From contig NZ_FMCW01000002.1 in assembly GCF_900091595.1 (NCBI RefSeq), forward strand, positions 137,337 through 201,336: 64,000 nucleotides of DNA, given 5' to 3'. This stretch comes from Micromonospora haikouensis. GTDB taxonomy: Bacteria; Actinomycetota; Actinomycetes; Mycobacteriales; Micromonosporaceae. Under the pieces are notes generated by a model. The model searched no databases and was not told the origin of the DNA. It saw only the letters and a program-made list of their open reading frames with translations. The position numbers and the translations under genes were made by a program. Position 1 is the first letter of the stretch, and the number at the start of each line of letters is the position of its first letter. Below are positions 20,654 through 27,388 of the stretch, one piece after another.

Positions 20654-21663
20654 CCGCCGACCCGCCGGCCGGCCCCGCCGCCGACCGACCCGCCCCCGCC
20701 CCCGCCGACCGCCCCGCCGCCCCGGCCGGGCCCGGCTCGCTGCGGTTCGGCTACGGCACGAACGGCTTCGCCAACCACCGGCTCGACGACGCGCTCGCCG
20801 TCATCGCCGACCTCGGCTACCGGGGGGTGGCGCTCACCCTCGACCACGACCACCTCGACCCGTTCGCCCCCGACCTGGCCCGCCGCACGGCCGCCGTGGC
20901 CCGCCGCCTCGACGCGCTCGGGCTCGCCGTGGTGGTCGAGACGGGGGCCCGGTTCCTGCTCGACCCGTGGCACAAGCACGCGCCGACCCTGCTGCACGAC
21001 GACCCGGCCCGCCGCGTCGAGTTCCTCCGCCGGGCCGTCGCCGTCGGCGCCGACCTGGGCGCCGAGGCGGTCTCCTTCTGGGCCGGGGTGCGCCCCGCCG
21101 ACGTCGCGCCGGCCGTCGCCTGGGACCGCCTCGTGGCCGGCTGCGCCACCGTCTGCGCGGCGGCCGACGCCGCCGGGGTGCGGCTCGGTTTCGAGCCGGA
21201 GCCCGGGATGCTCGTCGAGGACATCGCCGGCTGGCGGCGGCTGCACGACGCCCTGGGCCGTCCGGCGGCGTTCGGCCTCACCCTCGACATCGGACACTGC
21301 CGCTGCCTGGAGCCGGTCGACGTGCCCGACTGCGTCCGGTCCGTCGGCGCGCACCTGGTCAACGTGCAGATCGACGACATGCGCCGGGGCGTGCACGAGC
21401 ACCTGGAGTTCGGCACCGGCGAGATCGACTTCCCGCCGGTGCTCGCCGCGCTCGCCGAGGTCGGCTACGCCGCGCTGGTCGCCGTGGAGCTGCCCCGGCA
21501 CTCGCACGCCGCCCCGCAGGTGGCCGCCCGGTCGCTCGACTTCCTGCGGGCCGCCGCCGAGCGCGCCGTGGCCGCCGAACACGCCGTCGCCGCCGAGCGC
21601 GCCGTCGCGGGCCGTGCCGCCGCCGGGCCCGGCACACCGTCCGACCACCCCGGCGGCGGCTGA
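20650..21663 (+). CDS. TIM-barrel sugar-phosphate isomerase/epimerase-like protein
   Basis: 337-aa AP-endonuclease-2-type barrel. After a Pro/Ala-rich disordered N-terminal stretch (~30 residues) the fold starts at LRFGYGTNGFANHRLDDAL. Metal-ligand candidates are the Glu in RLGFEPEPGMLVEDI, the Asp-His pair in LTLDIGHCRCLEP, the His/Gln block NVQIDDMRRGVHEHLEFGTGEIDF and the Glu of VAVELPRHSH. It shares GFEPEPG and the order of its catalytic blocks with EboE at 23307-24491, so the two look like diverged paralogues in one operon. The C-terminal ~45 residues are an Ala/Glu/Val-rich repeat (AAEHAVAAERAVA). GTG start overlaps the previous stop by 4 nt. Substrate unknown. Confidence 0.82.
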   Translation: MTADPPAGPAADRPAPAPADRPAAPAGPGSLRFGYGTNGFANHRLDDALAVIADLGYRGVALTLDHDHLDPFAPDLARRTAAVARRLDALGLAVVVETGARFLLDPWHKHAPTLLHDDPARRVEFLRRAVAVGADLGAEAVSFWAGVRPADVAPAVAWDRLVAGCATVCAAADAAGVRLGFEPEPGMLVEDIAGWRRLHDALGRPAAFGLTLDIGHCRCLEPVDVPDCVRSVGAHLVNVQIDDMRRGVHEHLEFGTGEIDFPPVLAALAEVGYAALVAVELPRHSHAAPQVAARSLDFLRAAAERAVAAEHAVAAERAVAGRAAAGPGTPSDHPGGG

Positions 21664-21697
21664 GCACCGTCCGCACCAGCTCGGAAGGGAGACCGGG

Positions 21698-22375
21698 ATG
21701 ACACCCGAACGACTACGCGCCGCCCTGCGGGGCGTACCGGACCCGGAGTGGCTGGACGCGGCGATCGAGCGCGTCGCGGCCGACCCGGCGACGGTCCCGC
21801 GGTTCTTCGCCGCCGCCGCCCGCCGCTGCGGCCGGGGCCCGCTGCCCGACGCCCCCGGCTGGACGGCCGACGAGGCGGCGCGGGCGCTGCTGCTGGCGGC
21901 GCTGCCCGCCGACCACGCCGGCCACGCCGCCGACGTCTACCGGCACGGCGACGCCGCCGAGAAGCTTGCCGTGCTGCGGGCCCTGCCGCTGCTGCCGATC
22001 GGCGCGGAGTGCGAGCCGCTGCTGCACGACGCGATCCGCACCAACGACACCCGGCTGATCGCCGCCGCCCTCGGCCCGTACTCCCGGCACCTCGACGCCG
22101 ACGCCTGGCGGCAGGCCGTGCTCAAGTGCGTCTTCACCGGCGTGCCGCTGGCCGTGGTGCACGACCTCGACGCCCGCGCCGACGCCGGGCTGGCCGCCAT
22201 GCTGGGCGGGTTCGCCGTCGAGCGGCGCGCCGCCGGCCGGGAGGTGCCGGCCGACGCCGCCGCCCTGCTCGACCGGCTCACCGCCGCCGGGAGCCCCACC
22301 GTGGGCCCTGCCGCAGGCCCCGCCGCGAGCCCGGTCGCGGACCCCGCCGTACCGTCCGACGCCCGGAAGGCGTGA
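21698..22375 (+). CDS. eboA: EboA domain protein
   Basis: 225 aa, matching the EboA family by its all-helical character and blocks: DEAARALLLAALPADHAG, YRHGDAAEKLAVLRALPLLP and LIAAALGPYSRHLDADAWRQAVLKCVFTGVPL. The molecular function of EboA is unknown. In cyanobacteria the ebo operon is needed to move the scytonemin precursor to the periplasm, so a trafficking role is the best guess. The C-terminal ~30 residues are low-complexity Pro/Ala. ATG at 21698 has GGAAGGGAG about 9 nt upstream, and 34 nt separate it from the preceding gene. The TatD-like gene starts 3 nt after its stop. Confidence 0.82.
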   Translation: MTPERLRAALRGVPDPEWLDAAIERVAADPATVPRFFAAAARRCGRGPLPDAPGWTADEAARALLLAALPADHAGHAADVYRHGDAAEKLAVLRALPLLPIGAECEPLLHDAIRTNDTRLIAAALGPYSRHLDADAWRQAVLKCVFTGVPLAVVHDLDARADAGLAAMLGGFAVERRAAGREVPADAAALLDRLTAAGSPTVGPAAGPAASPVADPAVPSDARKA

Positions 22376-22377
22376 CC

Positions 22378-23307
22378 ATGCGCATCTTCGACCCGCACAT
22401 CCACATGACCTCCCGCACCACGGACGACTACGAGCGGATGGCCGCCGCCGGGGTCCGGGCGGTGGTCGAGCCGGCGTTCTGGCTGGGCCAGCCGCGCACC
22501 AGCCCGGACAGCTTCGCCGACTACTTCGACGCGATCATCGGGTGGGAGCCGTTCCGGGCCTCGCAGTTCGGCGTCCGGCACCACGCCACCATCGCGCTGA
22601 ACCCGAAGGAGGCCAACGACCCCCGCTGCCGGCCGGTGCTCGACCTGCTGCCCCGCTACCTGGAGAAGGACGGCGTGGTGGCGGTCGGCGAGATCGGGTA
22701 CGACTCGATGACCCCGGCCGAGGACGAGGCGTTCGCCGCCCAGCTCGCCCTGGCCGTCGACCACGGCCTGCCGGCCATGGTGCACACCCCGCACCGGGAC
22801 AAGGCCCGGGGCGTCGAGCGCAGCCTCGCCGTGGTCGCCGAGTCCGGCATCGACCCGTGCCGGGTGGTCCTCGACCACCTCAACGAGGTGACCGCCGGCC
22901 TGGTCCGGGACTCCGGCTGCTGGCTGGGCTTCTCCATCTATCCCGACACCAAGATGTCGCCGCCGCGGATGGTGGAGCTGCTGCGGCTGTACGGCACCGA
23001 GCGGATGCTGGTCAACTCGGCCGCCGACTGGGGCCGGTCCGACCCGCTGCTGACCCGGGCCACGGGCGAGGCGATGCTGCTGGCCGGGTTCACCGCCGAC
23101 GACGTCGACCGGGTGCTGTGGCGCAACCCGGTCGAGTTCTACGCCCAGTCCGGCCGGCTCGACCTGACCGGCGTCGACGACGCCGACGCCGATGCCCCGG
23201 GCGCGGCCGGCGGGCAGCCGGGGGCGGGCGGTGCCGGCAGTGCCGGCGGGGCCGCCTCGGCCGGCGGCACGTTCGCCGGCAACTCGATCCTGCGCGGCGG
23301 CAGCTGA
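22378..23307 (+). CDS. TatD-family metal-dependent hydrolase (EboB-like)
   Basis: 309-aa amidohydrolase-superfamily barrel. The opening metal site FDPHIHMTSRT (HxH), Glu in GEIGYDS around residue 105, His in MVHTPHR, His in VLDHLNE and Asp in NSAADWG are all in the expected order, so it is probably active. TatD relatives are nucleases or lactonase-like hydrolases; in ebo operons the substrate is unknown. The last ~45 residues are a Gly/Ala-rich tail (GAAGGQPGAGGAGSAGGAAS) outside the fold. ATG 2 nt after the EboA stop (TGACCATG). The stop overlaps the eboE start. Confidence 0.85.
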   Translation: MRIFDPHIHMTSRTTDDYERMAAAGVRAVVEPAFWLGQPRTSPDSFADYFDAIIGWEPFRASQFGVRHHATIALNPKEANDPRCRPVLDLLPRYLEKDGVVAVGEIGYDSMTPAEDEAFAAQLALAVDHGLPAMVHTPHRDKARGVERSLAVVAESGIDPCRVVLDHLNEVTAGLVRDSGCWLGFSIYPDTKMSPPRMVELLRLYGTERMLVNSAADWGRSDPLLTRATGEAMLLAGFTADDVDRVLWRNPVEFYAQSGRLDLTGVDDADADAPGAAGGQPGAGGAGSAGGAASAGGTFAGNSILRGGS

Positions 23308-24491
23308 TGCGGCTGCGCCACGGCGGCGGCGAGACCGTGCACCTCGGCTACTGCACCAACGTGCACCCGGCCGAGGACCTCGCCGGCATCCTCGCCCAAC
23401 TGGACACCTACGCCGTGCCGGTGCGCCGCGCCCTCGGCTCCGACCGCCTCGGGCTGGGGCTGTGGCTGGCCGTCCCGGTGGCCGCCGCGCTCGCCGCCGA
23501 CGAGGGCCTGCGCCGCCGGCTGCGCGCCGAGCTGACCGCGCGCGGGCTGGAGGTGGTGACGCTCAACGGCTTCCCGTACGCGGCGTTCCAGGCCCCGGTG
23601 GTCAAGCACGCCGTCTACCACCCGGACTGGACGACGCCCGAGCGGCTCGCGTACACCCTGGACCTGGCCCGGGTGCTGGCCGACCTGCTGCCCGACGACG
23701 CGGCCCGGGGCTCGGTCTCCACCCTGCCGCTGGCCTGGCGCACCCCATGGGACGCCGACCGGGCCGACGCGGCACGGCGGCGGCTCGACGCGCTGGCCGC
23801 CGGGCTGGCCGGCATCGAGCGCGACACCGGCCGCACCGTGCGGGTCGGCTTCGAGCCGGAGCCGGGCTGCGTGGTGGAGTCCACCGGCCAGGCCGCCGCC
23901 CTGCTCGCCGGCACCGACCCGGCGCGGCTCGGCGTCTGCCTGGACCTGGCCCACCTGGCCTGCGCGTGGGAGGAGCCGGCCGCCGCCCTGGGCCGGCTCG
24001 CCGCCGCTGGGCTGCCGGTGGTGAAGGTGCAGGTGTCCGCCGCGATCGAGGCCCCGGCCGGCGCGGTGGAGGCGCTGCGCCCGTGGGTGGAGCCGCGCTT
24101 CCTGCACCAGACCCGCGCGGCCGGCTGCGGCCACGCCGCCGACCCGGCCGACCCGGTGTACGCCGCCGACGACCTCGACGCGGCCCTGGCCGCGTCGCTG
24201 CCCGGCGCGTGGCGGGTGCACTACCACGTGCCGCTGCACGCCCCGCCCGAGCCGCCGCTGACCGCGACCGTGCCGGTGCTGCGCGCCGCGCTGGCCGCGC
24301 TGTTCGCCGGCCCGGTCGCCGGGTGCGACCACCTCGACGTCGAGACGTACACCTGGGGGGTGCTGCCGGCGGCGCGGCGGCCCCGCGACGCGGCCGAGCT
24401 GGCCGCCGGGATCGCCGCCGAACTGGCCTTCGCCCGCGACGAGCTGGTCGCCGTGGGCCTCACATCACTTGGGACGGGGGTGCTGCGGTGA
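23307..24491 (+). CDS. eboE: Metabolite traffic protein EboE (TIM barrel)
   Basis: 394-aa TIM-barrel protein. The N-terminal LGYCTNVHPAEDL and the internal VTLNGFPYAAFQAPVVKHAVY block are diagnostic for EboE. Possible metal ligands are the Glu in VGFEPEPGCVVES, the Asp/His in VCLDLAHLACAWEEP and the Gln in VVKVQVSAAIEAP. YHVPLHAPPEP and the terminal HLDVETYTWGVLP complete the family pattern. Catalysis has not been shown for the family; in cyanobacteria the operon is linked to export of a natural-product intermediate. The ATG overlaps the previous stop (TGATG), and the next gene overlaps by 4 nt. Confidence 0.88.
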   Translation: MRLRHGGGETVHLGYCTNVHPAEDLAGILAQLDTYAVPVRRALGSDRLGLGLWLAVPVAAALAADEGLRRRLRAELTARGLEVVTLNGFPYAAFQAPVVKHAVYHPDWTTPERLAYTLDLARVLADLLPDDAARGSVSTLPLAWRTPWDADRADAARRRLDALAAGLAGIERDTGRTVRVGFEPEPGCVVESTGQAAALLAGTDPARLGVCLDLAHLACAWEEPAAALGRLAAAGLPVVKVQVSAAIEAPAGAVEALRPWVEPRFLHQTRAAGCGHAADPADPVYAADDLDAALAASLPGAWRVHYHVPLHAPPEPPLTATVPVLRAALAALFAGPVAGCDHLDVETYTWGVLPAARRPRDAAELAAGIAAELAFARDELVAVGLTSLGTGVLR

Positions 24492-25879
24492 GCAAGCGAC
24501 TGGTGGTGCTGGACGTGGTGGGCCTGACCCCACGCCTGCTGGCCCACATGCCCCGGCTGCGGTCGGTGGCCGACGGCGGCTTCACCGCCCCGCTCGGCAC
24601 GGTGCTGCCGGCGGTCACCTGCGCGGTGCAGTCCACGTTCCTCACCGGTGAGCCGCCGACTGGGCACGGCATCGTCGGCAACGGCTGGTATTTCCGGGAG
24701 CTGGGCGAGGTGCTGCTCTGGCGGCAGCACAACGCCCTGGTCGGCGGGGAGAAGCTGTGGCAGGCCGCCCGGAAGGTCGAGCCGGGCTACACGGTGGCCA
24801 ACGTGTGCTGGTGGTACGCCATGGGCGCGGACGTGGACTGGACGGTCACCCCCCGCCCGGTCTACTACGCCGACGGCCGCAAGGAGCCCGACTGCTACAC
24901 CGACCCGCCCGAGCTGCACGACGAGCTGACCGCGAAGCTGGGCACGTTCCCGCTGTTCACGTACTGGGGGCCGGGGGCCGGGCTGCCGTCGTCGGCGTGG
25001 ATCTGCCGGGCGGCCGAGCAGATCCTCGCCGACCACGCCCCCGACCTGACCCTGGTCTACGTCCCGCACCTCGACTACGACCTGCAGCGGTTCGGGCCGT
25101 CCTCGCCGCAGGCCGCCGCCGCGGCGGCGGAGCTGGACAAGGTGCTCGGCCCGCTGATCGACGCGGCCCGCGCCAAGGGCGCCACGGTGGTGGCCCTGTC
25201 CGAGTACGGCATCACCGACGTGGCCTGCCCGGTGGACGTCAACCGGCTGCTGCGCGCCGAGGGGCTGCTGCGGGTGTACACCCAGGACGGCATGGAGTAC
25301 CTGGACCCGTGGACGTCGCGGGCGTTCGCCGTGGCCGACCACCAGATCGCCCACGTGTACGTCCGCGACCCGGCCGACGTGCCGGCGGTGGCGAAGCTCT
25401 GCGCGGGGCTGCCCGGGGTGGCCGAGGTGCTCGACGCCGACGGCCAGGCCGCGTACGGGCTGGCCCACCCGCGCAGCGGCGAGCTGGTGCTGGTGGCCGA
25501 GCCGGACGCCTGGTTCACGTACTACTACTGGCTCGACGACGCCCGCGCCCCCGACTTCGCCCGGCTCGTGGAGATCCACCGCAAGCCCGGGTACGACCCC
25601 GCCGAGTTGTTCTTCGACCCGGCCGCCCCGGGCGCGGCGAAGCGCCGGGCCGCGACCGCGCTCGCCCGTAAGAAGTTGGGTATGCGGTATCTGATGAGCG
25701 TGGTGGGGCTGGACGCCGGTGCGCGGGCGGTGCGCGGGTCGCACGGCCGGCTGCCGGCCGACCCGGCCGACGGTCCGGTGCTGCTCTGCTCCGACCCCGG
25801 CCCGGCCCGCGACGCGGTGGCGGCGACCGAGGTGAAGGCGCTGCTGCTGGAGCTGGCCGGCCTGACCCGTCACGGGTGA
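24488..25879 (+). CDS. Alkaline-phosphatase-superfamily protein (nucleotide pyrophosphatase/EboF-like)
   Basis: 463-aa phosphodiesterase/phosphatase fold. VVLDVVGLTPRLL supplies the first metal Asp, PAVTCAVQSTFLTGEPPTGHG carries the catalytic Thr in the position used by nucleotide pyrophosphatases, and YVPHLDYDLQRFGP, LSEYGITDV and FAVADHQIAHVYV hold further Asp/His metal ligands. No signal peptide, so it should work in the cytoplasm and could remove phosphate from a phosphorylated prenyl-cyclitol. In ebo operons an alkaline-phosphatase-like EboF occupies this position. GTG overlaps the eboE stop by 4 nt. Confidence 0.85.
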   Translation: MSKRLVVLDVVGLTPRLLAHMPRLRSVADGGFTAPLGTVLPAVTCAVQSTFLTGEPPTGHGIVGNGWYFRELGEVLLWRQHNALVGGEKLWQAARKVEPGYTVANVCWWYAMGADVDWTVTPRPVYYADGRKEPDCYTDPPELHDELTAKLGTFPLFTYWGPGAGLPSSAWICRAAEQILADHAPDLTLVYVPHLDYDLQRFGPSSPQAAAAAAELDKVLGPLIDAARAKGATVVALSEYGITDVACPVDVNRLLRAEGLLRVYTQDGMEYLDPWTSRAFAVADHQIAHVYVRDPADVPAVAKLCAGLPGVAEVLDADGQAAYGLAHPRSGELVLVAEPDAWFTYYYWLDDARAPDFARLVEIHRKPGYDPAELFFDPAAPGAAKRRAATALARKKLGMRYLMSVVGLDAGARAVRGSHGRLPADPADGPVLLCSDPGPARDAVAATEVKALLLELAGLTRHG

Positions 25880-25911
25880 ACCGGCCCCGCCACTGAACAG
25901 GGAGACACAAC

Positions 25912-26991
25912 ATGACGGTGACGGCCGCGCCCAGCGACGCGAGCGGCCTGCGCACCCGGGTCGACACCGAGCTGGCCGCCTTCCTCGAGCGGCAGGCTCC
26001 CGACTGGCCCGACGGCGCACCCCGGGGCATCTTCGCCGCTCTGCACCGGTTCGTCCTGGCCGGCGGCAAGCGGCTGCGCCCGCAGTTCTGCTACTGGGGC
26101 TGGCGGGGTGCCGGCGGGGAGGACGACGGCGGGGACGGCACCCCGATCCTGGTCGCCTCGGCGGCGCTGGAGCTGTTCCACGCCTTCGCGCTGATCCACG
26201 ACGACATCCTCGACCACAGCGACCGGCGGCGGGGCGCGCCGTCGGTGCACCGCATCTTCGCCGACCTGCACACCCGCTCCGCGTGGCGGGGCGACCCGGA
26301 GGCGTACGGGCGCAACACCGCCCTGCTCTGCGGCGACCTCTGCGCCGCCTGGGCGGACCAGATGTTCCACGAGTGCGGGCTGCGCCGCGACGAGCTGCTG
26401 CGCGGGTACGCGGTGTTCGCGCTGATGCGCACCGAGGTGATCGCGGGGGAGTACCTGGACCTGGTCTCCGGGGTGGGCGACGGCTCGGTGGCCAGCGCGC
26501 TCACCGTGATCCGGCTCAAGGCGGCGCGCTACACGGTGACCCGGCCGTTGCAGATCGGCGCGGCCCTGGCCGGCGGGTCGCCGGAGCTGGCGGAGGCGCT
26601 GGCCGAGTTCGGCGACCCGGTCGGCGACGCCTTCCAGCTCCGCGACGACGTGCTGGGCGTCTTCGGCGACCCACAGGTCACCGGCAAGTCCGTCCTGGAC
26701 GATCTGCGTGAGGGCAAGCCGACGGTGATGATGGCGCTGGCCCGGCAGTCGGCGGACCGGGCGCAGAGCGCCCGGCTGCGGGAGCTGTTCGGCAACGCCG
26801 ACCTGGACGACGAGGGTGCCGCCGAGCTGCGGGCCATCATCGAGGCCACGGGCGCCCGGGACGAGATCGAGCGGATGATCCGGATGCGGGCCAACGCGGG
26901 CCTGCGTGCCCTGGCCGACGCGCCGCTCGCCCCCGCGGCCCGGGAGGCGCTCGCCGGGCTGGCCGCCCGGACCATCACCCGCACGGTCTGA
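25912..26991 (+). CDS. Polyprenyl (geranylgeranyl-type) diphosphate synthase
   Basis: 359-aa trans-isoprenyl diphosphate synthase. The first aspartate-rich motif is DDILD at residues 97-101 (IHDDILDHSDRRRG), and the second is QLRDDVLGVFGD. GGKRLRP near residue 45 binds diphosphate. The residues before the first motif (AFALIHDD) are small, consistent with C20 or longer products, but chain length cannot be set by eye. It starts 32 nt after the phosphatase-like gene with GGGAGAC upstream of ATG, so it is very likely the last gene of the same operon and the donor supplier for the UbiA enzyme. Confidence 0.9.
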   Translation: MTVTAAPSDASGLRTRVDTELAAFLERQAPDWPDGAPRGIFAALHRFVLAGGKRLRPQFCYWGWRGAGGEDDGGDGTPILVASAALELFHAFALIHDDILDHSDRRRGAPSVHRIFADLHTRSAWRGDPEAYGRNTALLCGDLCAAWADQMFHECGLRRDELLRGYAVFALMRTEVIAGEYLDLVSGVGDGSVASALTVIRLKAARYTVTRPLQIGAALAGGSPELAEALAEFGDPVGDAFQLRDDVLGVFGDPQVTGKSVLDDLREGKPTVMMALARQSADRAQSARLRELFGNADLDDEGAAELRAIIEATGARDEIERMIRMRANAGLRALADAPLAPAAREALAGLAARTITRTV

Positions 26992-27388
26992 CGCCGCCGC
27001 CGGGCCGGCTGGTGCGGGCCCGGTGGTGCGGGCCCGTGGTGCGGGCCCGGCGGTGCGGGGCCAGCCCGCCGCCGGGCCGGCGGTGCTGCTCGGCAGCCCT
27101 TTCCTGCGGGCCGGCGGCGGGCGCACATTTTCGAAACATCCTCGACACAACCGCGCACATCGATTTATGTGAATGTGCTGCGAATCGGTTCGACGAGGTG
27201 TCTCCAGTGGGCGCGGTGCCCTCGTCGTCGGCTGCCGGCCGCAATCTCCGTCCCCGCGTGCCGACGGTCTCGTCCCTGCCGACGAGCCCAGCCCGCCGAG
27301 GAACGTCCACCGGTGTGCCGAAGGGACGTCCGTCGCGGTATCCGGCGCGACGACGCGCCCCACCACCGGCCAGAGAGGGCACCCCTGC
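26992..27388. other. Intergenic region: tandem repeats and promoter of secreted dehydrogenase
   Basis: About 397 bp with no gene seen. 27011-27062 holds four tandem copies of GGTGCGGGCCC (starts 27011, 27025, 27038, 27052), flanked by repeated CCGCCGGGCCGGC. 27120-27200 is AT-richer and contains nested inverted repeats (CACAT/ATGTG at 27156-27171 and GCACAT/ATGTGC at 27155-27178), a possible operator for the downstream sugar genes. AGAGAGGGC precedes the ATG at 27389. Confidence 0.5.
27011..27062. repeat. Tandem repeat GGTGCGGGCCC x4
   Basis: Four imperfect units spaced 13-14 bp, immediately downstream of the polyprenyl synthase stop. No open reading frame uses it. Confidence 0.7.

Noticed and set aside
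27173..27388. Extension of the dehydrogenase-like gene upstream to 27173
   Set aside because: The extra residues would bury the signal peptide; ATG 27389 places it at the N-terminus.
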